From positions 64,027,495 to 64,091,494 of the forward strand of contig CP141127.1 in assembly GCA_035236585.1 (NCBI GenBank): a stretch of DNA of 64,000 nucleotides, read 5' to 3'. A program made the position numbers and the translations under genes. Each line of letters opens with the position of its first letter. The stretch's first letter is position 1. The stretch comes from Warburgia ugandensis (taxonomy: Eukaryota > Streptophyta > Magnoliopsida > Canellales > Canellaceae). The notes beneath the pieces were generated by a model. It did no database searches. It had not been told where the DNA came from and worked only from the letters and a program-made list of their open reading frames with translations. This document shows, piece by piece, positions 23,224 to 36,575 of this stretch.

Positions 23224-24280
23224 ACTTTAGATCTACAATGATCAGATGGAAGGTTGAGAATATCTAATCAAATCCAACTATAGATCTATCAATTTCCATC
23301 CTATCTGTGTAAATTCTAAGTCTAAACTAGGTGTTCTTATATAGATTGAATATCTATATTTTAGATATGTAATTTCCTAAGTCTAATAGATGTTGTATCA
23401 AATCTAGCAAAATCAATGGTTAGATATTTCAATCTTACCTAAATAGATGAAATTTGAATGTTAGATTTAATAATTAAAGCTTCATATTGATTTTAAATAG
23501 TTTGGATTAAATTTACTAGGTTTGTGGATCTACTAGGTAGATTCACAGATCTATCAGGTGGATGACAGATCCATTATGTGGTTCATAGGTTTGGTTTACA
23601 ATTCAAGGATCTGTAAATGAATCGGTCTCATGGGCAGGATGCACCTGCATCCTATGTGGTTTTGTGAACTTCGCACATGAGCATCAGTGCTCCAGGCATG
23701 GACATCTTCTCAGTGCATTTGTCTGGTGCATCTTGGACATGAAAACTAGGTAACCATGGTGAATAGTCCAATCGTGGTCATCCATTCACCCCCTCTATAG
23801 ATCCATGGCTAGGATCAACTTATCATTAAGAGACCAAAGGGGTTTTACACTGTGAGGTCCTGTGAACACATTAGATAGCTTAGATCTCCCATCCTAGTCA
23901 TCCCTATTGTTGTTCCAACCCATGTTGGTCAGATCCATTTATGGACAGATTACTGGGGGAAAATTGTAAAGGAAACAGGTAAAATAGTGTAATAGAGGTG
24001 AAATAGTAGTGACACTTACCTAGGGAGGCCAGAGAAGTGATATGATTTCACTGTTTTTCTAATGAGGATTGAGGAGAGTAATCGAACATGATATTTTCGT
24101 CAAAATTTTCTGATAATGGTTGGTCATATTTCCTCAAATCCTTGGAGCTTTTGATCATCTCATCATACTGTTGAAGATGACCACCTCAGATCATCAATCT
24201 AAGCTGTCATCGTCTCTAGCATACTTTGTATACCCTTGCACGAGAGCTTCTCGACCGCTTTAATGGCATTGTCAACAAGT

Positions 24281-24363
24281 TCTCTCTCTCCTTCTTCCCC
24301 TCCTTTGTTTCGTCTTCCTTGTCTTCTTCCTCCTCTCCTTCTCCTTCTCCTTCTCCTTCTTAT
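24281..24363 (+). repeat. CTT/CCTTCT pyrimidine tract
   Basis: Imperfect CTTCTC repeats in the LTR of element B. The homologous area of the LTR at 59063-61960 carries a much longer CTT/CT tract. Confidence 0.7.
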
Positions 24364-24392
24364 TAGTTTTACATTAATTGTTTGTTAACTAA

Positions 24393-24516
24393 TTGGAGCA
24401 CCAGGATGGTGTAGTGGTGACTGAAACGACAATTAAGCACAAGGGCCGGAGGATTTGGTCAGCATGTGTGGTTTGGGCTCCATGTAGCCTCAGTTTACAT
24501 GGTTGTTTGTACCAAA
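24393..24516 (+). mobile_element. Probable tRNA-derived SINE
   Basis: A 124-bp unit starting gagcaccaggatggtg has an A-box-like tggtgtagtggtgactg (from 24408) and a B-box-like ggtttgggctcc (24470-24481). It ends in ttgtttgtaccaaaaaaa. Box spacing of about 60 bp fits a pol III promoter, and the A-rich end fits a SINE. I cannot name the family with confidence and see no clear TSD. Confidence 0.55.
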
Positions 24517-24989
24517 AAAATGAAGTGAGAGAGAAAATTACATTTATTTTATATTGATTCTTTATTATTATCAATTAAAAATGCTTTAATATTATATTTA
24601 TTTGTAATTAGTTATAAAAACCATTATTTGAATAATGGCTTCTAATTGACAAGTTTTAGCATTTGAAATAGGGAATTTCATTAGGTATGGCCCACTTAAA
24701 GTGATTTTACTTTTGTGCTCTTTAATAAATTTTAAAATTAAATATCTAGATTAAAATAATTATAAATTATTCATATGAACTCCAATTTCAGCAGACTCAA
24801 TATCGTTAGAATCATTTTTCTATATAGATTACAAATATTGATATTTCGAAGGTCGATTCTATGTTTTGTATTAGTTATTCCTATATAACTAAATTCTTAG
24901 AATTCCAATTCTGTATTTTTCATTTCAATTCAATTATTTACATAAAATGTAATAAAAATTAGGAGTATTATATCCTTCCCCTCTTAAAG

Positions 24990-26634
24990 AAATTTGGTCC
25001 TTGAAATTTTCATTGCATATGTAAATAAATAACTTTCGATGCATTCTCCTCATTTCATCAATCTCCTACACGGCTTTTTTGGCAGGATGATGTTGGCATA
25101 ATAATTTGACCAATGGAGTGATCTTTGTTCTTGAAATTCTTGTTCATGGCATCTTTTAGATGATTCTAGAAGCATTTGTATAACTTCATGCTTCCCCATC
25201 TATTATTGGATACTGCAATCACTTTACTTGTAATGGTTGATTAAGTATAATCCTCCTTGTTTTCTATATTTCATTCCTAATTCATAATACAAGGTAATTT
25301 TCTATCATTTTGTTTACCTCAATTTCATTGCTTGTCATCATAATTTCCAACTTGAAGTCAAATTGTTCCTTTTAGAAAAAATTTCAAAGGTCGACCAAAT
25401 TCATAATTAGGTCTATACAATTATATCTCATATCCTAGTATAAACTAGATTTTATACTTTCAAAGGATTGTCTAAATCTCCCCTGAAAATACTTATTATA
25501 TAATCTTACATTGCAGTTCTTTTCTCTAAGAATTATACTAATCTCATGATAATATTCTTAACAAAGTCTCTTAATTTTCTTAGAATATGTTAACCTTCAT
25601 AAGCACCATTTATTTTCACATTCATCAATATTGCCTATATGAGTCTTCTTTATAACTCATATCTAGATAACTAGTATTCACTTGTTTAACTGTATATTTA
25701 TTTTGACTAATAACATTCATAAATTATTAACAATTTTTTAGTAGGATTTTTAACCTCAAAACTCTCAATAATGATGTAACATATATAATCACTCTTTATA
25801 TATTACACATATTCCAAGCCTTTATCTGATGCATTTCCTTTTTCTTTTTCTAAGTCCACCATGGCACTATCTTTTTAAAATAAGTTGGTATAAAAAGTTG
25901 ACTTCCTCAAGCCATGCACACTATTGTAAAATTCATATATTTCAACATATTGTTGATGCTTCTCCAATCACCATTCGTACTAGGATGTACTCTGCAATTA
26001 TGATTATACTTTAGTTGGGTAGTGGTTTGAACATCATCTCTATAGTATCCACAATTATCTCTAACAACATACTTAATGTCACATATTCTTCATATTATAT
26101 TAAAAAATGTGTTATTCAAAGATTTCCATATGCAATCCTCAATTGATTATACTCTGACTTCAAATCAATCTTTAATGAGATCGTAATTGTGAATATATAA
26201 TCAAATAGGTCTTTCATTTGAGCTAGAGAATACTTATTATTCATTGTGATTTCTAATGAATTTGATGGTCACCAATAAATCTCAACAATTCATTCTTTTT
26301 CTAATAAATAAGATTAGTACAGTTAATAGAAAAATAAAATATATGATATTTACTTTATTTGACAAATGTTACAACTAATTTTCCAATGGTTTTATTTGAA
26401 TAACTTAGTATTATGCTTTACAGATAGAACTATATTAGGCATAAACTCAATGGTGAACATCTATCTCATATTTAATGAAGTAGTCCAAGAAGATCTTTAA
26501 GAATATCATATAAAATTTCTTAAACTATTAACATTTTATATAAGATGGGTTTACCATTCTCTAACTATTTATCTTATCTTTAGCCTAATAAGTGTTCAAA
26601 TTGGCATAAAAAAGTACCCAATTAATAGTCCAAG
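24990..26634 (-). pseudogene. Element B pol 3' part (RT to end of polyprotein)
   Basis: Just inside the polypurine tract, the minus strand at about 25,140-24,990 reads L-V-K-L-L-x-Q-H-H-P-A-K-K-A-V-x-E, which corresponds to the polyprotein end (K-V-L-W-R-N-H-x-V-E-E-A-T-W-E). Near 26,150-26,330 the plus strand resembles the RT region at 63,820-63,990: ttcaaatcaatctt, gatcaaataggtctttca-like, tattattcattgt. Between them integrase and RNase H are too decayed to place. This is an old, non-coding copy. Confidence 0.6.
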
Positions 26635-28948
26635 TGTTATAAATTATAGTGTTGTTTCTAGGGTTTTTTCAAAAATTCATAACACATGCATTTTTGAGCT
26701 AATGATTCAAAACTTTGATATTTTTGTAGGTTTAGAAGTTAATCCAGAATAAGTATGTGGTTAACTATAATTTTCTAAGATTTAATTAGGAATTTTTTTT
26801 TTTTTTTTTTTATATCTTTTGTAAGTATTGAGAAGATGATCCAATGACCAAGATCGATCAAAATGAGAATTGAAGATCAAGATCAAAAGAGAGAGCTAGA
26901 ACTTAAATTTCATCATTTCAAAGGTTCATCATTTCAATGTTCAATCAAGGTTCAAGATCATCCTAGGGCATGCATGAAAGGAATTGAAAGATCCAAAGGT
27001 AACTAGAATGGAACCATATACAATCTGTGCAATTCCACCTCCTTTGCGTGAGATTTGGAGCCATGTAAGCCATCATAACCATTCAAGCCATGCAAGCCTT
27101 GAAGCCAAGGCACTAAGCTAGTCAAGCTACCAAGCAAGGAGCCATCAAAGTGAGCCACCAAGCCACTTAAGCCAATGCCACATGGAGTTGCACGATTGGA
27201 TGAAGTTTTCAAGCAATTATCTCATGAAAAAATTTGTGAATTTCAAGGGATAAAGATTTTGTTGGAGATTAGTACTTGGTAAGATATAAATGCATAGGTG
27301 GACCAATCAAGAGAAAAGCGATCCCGAAATCCTCATCTTTTCTTTCCATTTCCTATCTATTTCCACGTCAAATTCCTTAGGTGTTGCACACTTTTTCTTT
27401 TTCCTCTTTAAAGTCCAATGAATCTCAACTTCCTTAGATGGTTTTCCACTTCCTAATTTCATGTGGATTCTATCCCTTAATACTTTTCTTTATTTCCTAT
27501 TTTCATTAGTGTAGAATCTTCTCATACTTAGAAACCCAAAAAGCTCTATAAGAACACCCCTAGCATTACATGATCTCTATAGAAGGATTGGGATGCCTCT
27601 TTCCTAAGAAAGTGGTACTTCTATCCAAGGGGGGTTCCTAAGTTTTTGCACTTCAACTTCTCTGGCTGTTACTTCTTTTCTTCCACACATCCTTCAAGCT
27701 CCTTGTTCTTTGGTTTCTAAGCTTCTTTTCTAGGTTAGTTTCATTGTTATTTCATTGTTTTCATTATTTTGCTTGTTTTTATTTTCATGCACATAGTTCT
27801 AGCCTAGATTTCCTTTTACTTTTGCATTCAAGTTACCTAGTTTTCTTGCGTAGATTTCCTTGATACAAGGCCTCTTCTCTCGTATAGTAACACCCAAGAG
27901 AAAAGCAACCTTAAATCAATCTTGTTTCCCTTCCATTGTCTTCTTATTCCTTGTTTAGCTCTAGATCTATATCTTATTGATTTTGTTCCCTTCATTCTTA
28001 CACTTTTCTCTTGATTTCTCTTTTGGGTTTCACATGCATTATATCTTAGATTAGTTTGAGATCATTGGATGGTGTTGAAGTAGATTGAAGTATTAGTTTT
28101 AGATTAAGTTTTTGTTATGAAAAGTGCACATATTTCTTTCCATGTACATGCACCACTTTCTCATGCAATTTTTCACCTCAATGAATTCACTTGGTTTATG
28201 AGTAGTCTCTTATTGATTCTAGTATTAAAGTACTTTCAATCTTGATCGTTATCCTTCACAAATAGTGCACACTATGTTTCTTTTAATGTCTTTGATTGAT
28301 TTGAGTTGTATGTGTACCATGCTAGTATAGATTTTACTTTAAGTTTCATGTGCATCTTTTCTATCTTCATTCACCTTATTTGTTTGATTTATTAGGAACC
28401 TATTTAGCTTTCTAAGTTGCTTAGTTAATCCTATATTTAGATTCATGTGCACAAGCTTTTGTTTCATGCATTCTAGCCTTCTTTCCCACTCCATGAACCA
28501 CGCACACAACTCCATGGGTCATGTGCATGGTGAATGAGTTGGGTTTTCTTAGTTAGCTGGTTGTTCAGTTGATTAATCCTATTCTAGATTTTGTAGGTTG
28601 TTTACTTTCAACCTTATATTAGTTTATAAAGTTTCTAAGTTTAATTTCTAGAAAGTTTCCTTAGTTGTAGTTTCCTTACTTTCAACCATTTCCATGTTAT
28701 TTACATTCTTATCTGAATAAAATACAATCTCTCCTTGCCTAGGATAAGTAATATAATTAAGAACTAATTACATAACTAATCTGTGAGATTCCTCATGGGA
28801 TCGACCTCACTCACATACAAGTGCTATTTAGATTCTTGCACTTGTGAGTAATTTTAAATATACACCATAGCCAAAAGGTCTGCTTCTTTTGTGCATTGTG
28901 TCTAGTTGTTTTCAAAATAGATGACACATGCTCGTTTAAAACTTATCA
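26635..28948. mobile_element. LTR-like segment inserted in element B (candidate solo LTR)
   Basis: This 2.3-kb block interrupts the element B interior. Near its right end is cctcatgggatcgacctcac followed by acttgtgagtaattttaaatatac, a phrase typical of the end of many Ty3 LTRs (compare gggatcgacccgtacttgc at 48870). It starts near tgttataaattatag. The right edge near gtttaaaacttatca is approximate, orientation is uncertain, and I found no TSD. Inside, 27050-27180 is a run of caagcca-type short repeats whose minus-strand frame (27212-27003) is low complexity. Confidence 0.45.
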
Positions 28949-30785
28949 CTTTTGGAAGGAGATCTTTACTTCTTCTAGCATATCATAAATAATCTTATGG
29001 TCATAATTTGTTACATAATGTAACAAATCAATCCATCCTTAAGATGACATCAAAGTTTGAAATGATTAAAGAGGATTTAATTAACATCCATTCCTCTTTT
29101 CTCAATGGCAATTTGTACATATTGAAGGTGTTTCTATGTTAATACCACACATTGGAAAGACACTAAGTCTTATGAATTTTAGTTCACAACAATTCATATA
29201 ATTGCCAAAAATTCATTCTAAGCTTTCATCTTTAACATACAATATCAATAATTGGAGATCCTCACTAAAATGCTTATGTTGATGACTTCTCTTAACTTGT
29301 TTCAATCCTTTTCTTATACTTTTGTCTCTTCAAGCCTTTCTAAAATGTCATCCAATACTTGTAGTCATGAAAGCAATCCTCTATAACTATATCACCATCT
29401 TCAAGTTTCTTAAAATTATAAAAAGTGTTAGAAATAACTTCAAGCATAATCTTCAAATGCTTGTAACTTTTGTTCCATAATCAATACTTGAATGAAGTCA
29501 ACTTATTGGGTGCACTTTATTCTATAGTCATTGAAATTCTATTTGTCCATCACTCTTGCACTTAAATCATTATTAAGTTTTCAAGATCAACTCTCATCAA
29601 ATACTAACATCATCTTTTCCAATAATTATGGAAAGGGTTGTTCACTTTAGATAAACTTCCTCAAATTTCCTGTCATATAGACATAACAAAAAATTCATAA
29701 ATTCAATCATATCCAATAACTAATTTGTCCAATAACATAAACTTTAAATTTTCTTATGAATATCCTAGCATGAAATATGTAAATCATCCAACTAAATCTC
29801 TACTCAAAATTGTACAATGTTTCTTTCAATCTCCTCGTATCTATCTTCCTCTCAAAACTCTATTAAATTCTCAAATTCTCAAGTTCGATGTGCTCTTATG
29901 AATTACTTGATTCAATCATTGTGTCAATCTTTCCTACGATTCATATTTGAATAATAATTTTCATTTATAGTATATGCCTTCTTTTCACAATGATTATTCT
30001 TTGCACATTTTCATTTTTCTTATACTATAATTAGATAAGGCAATTATGTTCAGTAAAGTTGAATATACTTCACCAAAGTTGGTGTTCAATTCTCTAAGGT
30101 CATCAGATAAATGGATCTATAATATCTTAAGATTATCAACGTGAAAGTACCAATTTCCTTAGTATCATATTCTAGTCCTTTTCCTTAAGAACTTAGCTAC
30201 AATCATGTTCAATGTCATGACCTAAAATCAAATTACTATCGTATATCAAACACTTCTTCTACATCAACATTAAACTTTTCTTATGTCAAAATTTTGCTAA
30301 TGTCCTTCATAATACCTCAAAACTATTAGTAGTAAGTATCCAATATATGTTCAACTAATACTTAAAAATTTCAATTTCCATGATATTCCTTTATTGTGAC
30401 CATCTCCTGTTTTGTCATGACTCTCAAACTAAAATTATACTATAATTGTCATTATTTTTCGAGAGCTTCATACACACTATCCAAATTAAAACTTAAACTC
30501 TCAGAGGATTAACTATGTACATAGGTCTTCAATCACTTCACAATATATTCCCTTAAAGAAACTAACTCATTTAGTTTTTTTATTATGATCCTTTACTCAT
30601 TTTTTTACATAAGAATACTCTTCTTTCTTTTTTTACTCTCATAAGAATCAAAATTTACTTGGTGGTATCTGTTCATACTTCAACATTTGTACATGAGTTA
30701 ACTATTTAACTCATATTATTTATGATGCTCACTTTGAATTGTTACCTCAACTTTAGACTTTCAGGACTGGCTATGAGTGGATGAA
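28949..30785 (-). pseudogene. Element B gag/protease region, strongly decayed
   Basis: On the minus strand near 29,065-29,025, N-F-D-V-I-L-R-M-D matches the D-F-D-V-I-L-G-M-D-W-L block that follows the aspartic protease in chromoviruses. The remainder, up to the primer site, should be gag and protease but is too broken and AT-rich to read. Its position between primer site and RT fits. Confidence 0.5.
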
Positions 30786-30799
30786 CCTACTTTGATAAC
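30786..30799 (-). other. Primer-binding site of element B
   Basis: The minus strand reads TGTTATCAAAGTAGG, a mutated form of TGGTATCAGAGC, directly next to the LTR 3' end. It sets the minus orientation and identifies 30800-32619 as 5' LTR sequence. Confidence 0.7.
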
Positions 30800-32619
30800 A
30801 GTTATGACAACTCGGGTTTTTATAAAAAAAATTCTCAATTCTTTTCTAAATGTGAGGCCCCAAGTCTGAAAAAATGTTTAGAAAACAAACAACTAAAAAA
30901 AATTTCTTTGAAATCCAATTTAAAATCCCAAGTATCATTCTTTAGCTACTCATTTATTCTCTAATTTAATCTGATTTTAGATTTCAAAAACTCAAAATAA
31001 ATTTTCCTTTCAAGTAAACAATTTTAAAATAAGTTTACTTCTTTAGGATTCACTAGTCAACAGCCATAGTCCCTATATTAGTGTAAGCAAAGTTTCAAGT
31101 ACACCAAATATATGTATACAATCCAAATGTCATTATTGGAATAATGTCCAATAATTCAAATGTACACATACCCTCAAATATTAATAAATCACCAATCAAC
31201 TGCTCCATCAATTCTTCTTTATGCCTGTTTGTTTGAATCTGAGATATTTCAAACATTAACACTATCTTAGTAAGCTATGCCTGATAGGGAAATAAGATGC
31301 ATATGAAAACTTCGAGAAATATATTTTTCATAATTTAATGATTATTTGAATGTATCAAAACACCATGCATAATTAATTTGCATGATTAAATTAAGGTAAT
31401 CTCCAACTTTAGATTATTAATGTCTTAAAAACATGAAATCCATTAATGCAATATCATATATAAATCACCATAAAAATCTCAAATAAACATTCTAAATAGA
31501 TGTAAGCATTATAAAAAAAATCCAGTGATGCAATCTCATGTGTAAATCACCAGCAGAATTTGAATAGACATTTTGAATAGTAAAACGAGTTAAATAACAT
31601 CAAACTCGTAAAATAGTAACATATGATCATCAATGGTCATTCTCTAACTATATGGGGCCCACATACATCAAGTCGCCGCTACATCCACATATGAAATCAC
31701 TGCTGGTCCATGTACATCTAGCCACTATTGGGTCCACATAATGGTCATGAGTACTCATACCAGGCATAAAATCATTCCACATCATCAAGGCATATCATCA
31801 TGTCACACATCATCATCAACTACATGCATGCATGCAAAAAATATAATGGACTGCAGCATACATTCCACACTTGGGATCCACTATTATGCTCTACTAACTC
31901 CAACAATAGAACAGCATATAGTCAGTGAGATATACCGTCATAGGGGAACCTTTCCATAATTGTCATCACCCAGCTTTTAGCCTCACTATGGACAATGTAT
32001 CCATATTATAAATTTCAGAGAGTGGGTCCCCAAACCATATTACTCTTCTAGTATAGTTTCCACTGGGCCAAAGCCTATTGAAAACAAAATCTACCAAGCC
32101 TCCATGCTTGTATATATAATAAGAACAACATTAGGTCATACACCTATCTCATATCAAATCTACAAAAATACTATATTGTATACATAATTGGTACCCTATA
32201 CAAAATTCAAGGTCTTTTAGCTCTCAAATCAAATAATGTGGAGATAAAAAAGGCAGTGTATTATTAAATCATGCTTTTCAAATAAATTATATGAAATTTT
32301 AATTCATGGAATACAAATCATAATATAACAATTTCTCTTATAAAATACGATAACATTTTCATTTCATAAATCATGTTATAAATATATCATGCATAACAAC
32401 ACATAATCATTGCATTTAATAAATAATTCATGCAATTCAAATATCATTTTAATATCACATCATGATTTCTCAAAAGGTCATGGAATTTAGAAATTTTGCA
32501 TCTTAAGATTCTATCTACCTCGAATATGAGCTATCTAATCCTTTTAGGCCCAAATCCTATTAATCAATGTAATTTTCAAAATATATGTGCATTATAATGT
32601 TATTCTTTTTCTCTCAAAT
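30800..32619 (-). repeat. 5' LTR of element B, 3'-terminal 1.8 kb
   Basis: Colinear with 17764-19603: gggtttttata, tttcctttcaagtaaac, tggtcatgagtactcat, ctctcaaatt and others occur in the same order. It is cut at 32619 by element E; the bases before the cut (caaat, 32615-32619) are the presumed TSD. The uninterrupted version of this site is seen at 19595-19610. Confidence 0.8.
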
Positions 32620-33221
32620 TGTGGCACCCAGGTTTTATACACATATAAACACATTTTTTTTTCCCAAAGTCGAGATCTCTGGTTAAAAGTATACATTTTT
32701 AAAATCAATTGAAAATAAAAACTTTGAATAAAAGAACTCATTTCAAAAACCCAGGATTCATACCACGCACAAAACCACAAATTTAATAGTGAAATGATCT
32801 TCCCATTTCTACCAAAAATACAACATAGTCTCTTCTATATTTTGGACTAAAGCATTTAAGGCATGCGATGTGATTAGCACCTAATAAACATAGAAAAACA
32901 TTAACATATAACTGGGAGGCTTAGTCTCCATAACCATCCATCCTAATCATTTACATGTTCCAATCAAAACATATACATTGTGATGAAAGACAAATCCAAA
33001 AACACAGACATAGCCTAGCATTTGTCCATACATAGCCATCTCTTCCAACATAAACATGCCCATACATTCACATCTACGTCCTTACTTGGTTTCAATATGT
33101 TTTCCATTCCTACTATCTCTCTCAATATTCGAGGTATTGTGTAACAATTGCACAAAAACAGAAAAACGAAAAATGAAAAAAAAAATTCACTTATTAGAAC
33201 TGAGCTCGCTAAGTCAATGTC

Positions 33222-33266
33222 TCTTGGATTTTAAAAAAGTGTTATGAAAACCCCGGGGTGTCACAC
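33222..33266 (+). other. 45-bp LTR-terminus fragment inside the element E LTR
   Basis: gtgttatgaaaaccccgggg followed by tgtcaca reads as the 3' end of a plus-oriented chromovirus LTR. The host LTR is minus-oriented and should read on from cattg to a ctaag block here. The inverted equivalent is at 59063-59095. Confidence 0.5.
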
Positions 33267-35797
33267 ATTGCAAACATCACAATGCACCAGCTATATATGC
33301 TTGTGTAGTTGATAGTAATAATAATCATTCAAGAATATTTAACATATAATGAACAATTTAGGTATCAAGTCTTAAGGCATGCAATAAACTATTTTCTTAT
33401 GAAAAATAACTCGAATATGTTCTCAATAATAAGGGTAAATAGTGATGAAGTAGTGAATAGCATGCAAAACCAACCAGATCGACGTATAATAAACCAAAGC
33501 ATCAAAACTCATAAAACTACCAAAAAAAAAGAGGCAATGCAACCATGCTAGTTTTGTGTTTCCAAAAATGTGCTGAGTAGACTGAGATTCTAAGGCTCAT
33601 GAAAATACCAATCTCAAGTCAATGCAACTCACAATACCTACATGTCAAAAAATTTGCTAACTCAATTGGGCTTCCAAGGCTCATATGTATGCCAAAATCA
33701 CATAAGTGCCTCGCATTAAAAGCTCAAAGAATATTTTAAATGAATATGAACATCATCAACAAGGGCACCCTCACACATGGTTCTTGTGAGTGTCCCACAC
33801 ACTGGAATGTCTAGTCATGAGTACTCATACCAATCCTCTAGGGATAGTGATGTCGTGGGTACATAGGAAAATATCTAACCTCGTGTGCTTATAGTGCAAA
33901 ATGATAAGATCGATCATCTAAAACCATATGGTCCACTATGCTGTAGTGATCATCACACCTGGATCTACCAACTACTACTCCTCTTGATAGTAGAATGAGA
34001 TACTAAATGTCCATCGCTCATGGGGAGAGGAATCGACCTTGTAGTGGGGACTACCCATGATATTACTCCCTATGAAGTTTACCACTAGATGGGCTAGTGT
34101 CAATCATCTAATAAAGTCAGAGGATGGGTGGCCAACCCTATCATCCCTATTAGCATAATATTCATTGGGCCAAAACTCTCATCAAAACATTGCACAGAGT
34201 AGTTGTAGTGTGGGAACCCCCAACAAGCTTGCAAGTCTCCTCTATAAAATCAAGGAAATCACTTTGACATCTCAAAAAAGAAGAAATAGAATGAAATTGT
34301 CTTATGAAATAATGAAATCTAAGAGCATCTATGGCTCGTCATCCCAAAAAACTACCCCTCTCTTAGGGTTAGCCTCTCAAGGACCAGCTATCAACCTCCT
34401 CAACCAAGTCCACAGAGAAATAAGAGATAAAATAGAACATCCATGCACCCCATAATGCAATAGTGACTGCAATCACCATTTAATAACTTCAATAGTTCAA
34501 GGAATTATATAAAAATAGTATACTTTCACTATCGCTTATAAAATGTCAATCATCATAAACAAATCATGTGTTCTATTAAACAATGATAATCAATGCAATC
34601 ATGCATATATGCATTACTCACAAATAAGATATATGTCTTAGTAATAATCATGATATAATAATATGCACATGGTATTCATTCATAAATAATTAGTTGATGT
34701 GATGAAAATTTGTAATTTCAAAATAGAAACATACCCATCATTAAATTTTGTCACATACCTAAGACAAAGAACCACTCACTTGTACCTCCCAAATTAGAGT
34801 TGGACTCAACTTTAGGCTTTGGTCTGCCTCAGTCCCACAACTTGGATACACATCATAATCAGGTCTAATTTAAAATCCAAGCTATTTGTCTAAGTTGGAT
34901 TCTTGCTTATAAAGTAAAATTATATTTTTCATTCTCAATGTACTTTCTTTTAACAAAATCCAAATATTCACACCCATGGGATCTTAAGTTGCCCCCTCAC
35001 CCCAAGTTAGTTGATAATCTAGATCATGCCAAACCAAGCCCATCAATAATTATTAGATTTTACTCTTACTCATATCATAATGTACTCCAGAATCATCATG
35101 CTCATACTAGGTTAATTTTAGATAATTCATCATTTAATCAAATAATTAGGCATGTTTATATGCAAATCATACTCAATTCTAGCTAATCATAGCTAGATCA
35201 ATGAACTTCAAGGGTTAGGATGGTAATCCTACCTCTTATAGCTAAATATGAATTACATCTAGCTATTTGCGTCACTGATAGTCCATTGATCATTGTGAAG
35301 TGCTCGATTTAGACTATCCATAGTATCAAGCCATAATTCACCACTTAAGTATCCCATTTCAAAGAATATGTTAGTAATCTTGATTAAATAATCTTAAAGA
35401 ATCAATTCGATAGTGTGGATGGTAGAATTGGTCCTAATTTATATTGATCTCAACCATTGATCATGATCGGCCAAATCACTTCTACAATGCCTTGGATCAA
35501 AGTTCTCTGATATGATATTGATCCATGCATCATGAGGATCAGAACAAAGTGTTTAGAATGGAAGGCAAAGTTAGATTGGTCATGGACAGGGTGATATAGT
35601 ACTAGATCTACTATCACATCTTATTAGAATCTTCAATCCTCAAGGGTTAGACCTATCACATATGAAGTCCTTGGCCATTGATCTGATGATCAAATCTAAA
35701 GTAGATGTCAGATCACTGAAGATTTGAATAGTTTGGACGTAGGACGGATCAAGGCTCAGGGAGGGCATTGGAATGGGGGCCACTCGTACACAATACA

Positions 35798-35904
<107 letters not shown>

Positions 35905-36575
35905 GGGGAAGGGCGGCAGTAGCTGGTGGCTTTGGCTCAACCACCTTCTAGAACCCAACTAGAGAAAGAGAGACAGAGTGGGAAGGGGGAAATTATGTAG
36001 CCAAATTGTCTGTGCAGGTGTCGGGTCAACTATGTCTACTAAGGGAAAAGATAGGGGAGGTGAGGGTCTTTTGGTTCGCGTGGCCAACTAGAGGGGGTGG
36101 AGAAATGGGAGTCTAGTACGAGTGATCCATTCTGGCAATGTGCTCAATGTTCCATTGTACTAGAGATAGAGAGCAACAAGGGAGAGAGGAATGAGGAATG
36201 CCGTGCTATTGCGATTTGTCTGGTGAGTGCATGAGTGGGAGAGGAAAGGGGAGAAAGAGAAGTTTTTAGTGGGATTCGTTGGTAAGAGATTAGAGAGAGG
36301 GTTTTTGGTTGCTAAAAACTAGATTAGAAAAGGGGGTTTTGCGTTTTCACTGGCTCCATAAGAGAACAAAGGAGGCAAGAGCAAAAATACGATGCCCATT
36401 TAGGCTAGCTATGATCCCAGTTGTCAGATGCCATTGCCGTAGCTGGTGCTAGAGATAATAGAGGAAGATTAGGGTAGAGGGGATGGGACAAACTTTAGGT
36501 TTTCTCTCTTTTCTCTAGCACCCCCCATTATTCTTTGTTTTAGGTCGTTGCTCGACAGATAAGAGTTAGGCAACA

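Larger units (their letters stand above)
17764..24972 (-). repeat. 3' LTR of element B, split by an RTE LINE
   Basis: Net LTR length is about 4.0 kb once the LINE and one TSD copy are removed. The minus-strand 3' end is at 17764 (tgttatgacttggg on plus). The 5' end is at about 24972, where a polypurine tract (plus strand ccttcccctcttaaag, 24974-24989) adjoins. It holds (AAT)n at 19052-19109 and a locally duplicated catatcatcatactacatc unit at 18735-18797. Confidence 0.8.
17764..32619 (-). mobile_element. Chromovirus element B (Ty3/gypsy), minus strand, nested and degraded
   Basis: A 3' LTR (17764-24972), an interior (24973-30799) and part of the 5' LTR (30800-32619) are in consistent minus orientation. 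The two LTRs align by eye over their common part: tgttatgac...gggtttttata at the start, ggggcccc/gaggcccc near +50, and the ctctcaaatt block where the 5' LTR is cut. The left flank is atgct; its partner TSD lies outside the window. Nested inside are an RTE LINE, a SINE candidate, an LTR-like segment, and at 32620 element E. The rest of the 5' LTR should lie right of the window. Confidence 0.8.
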
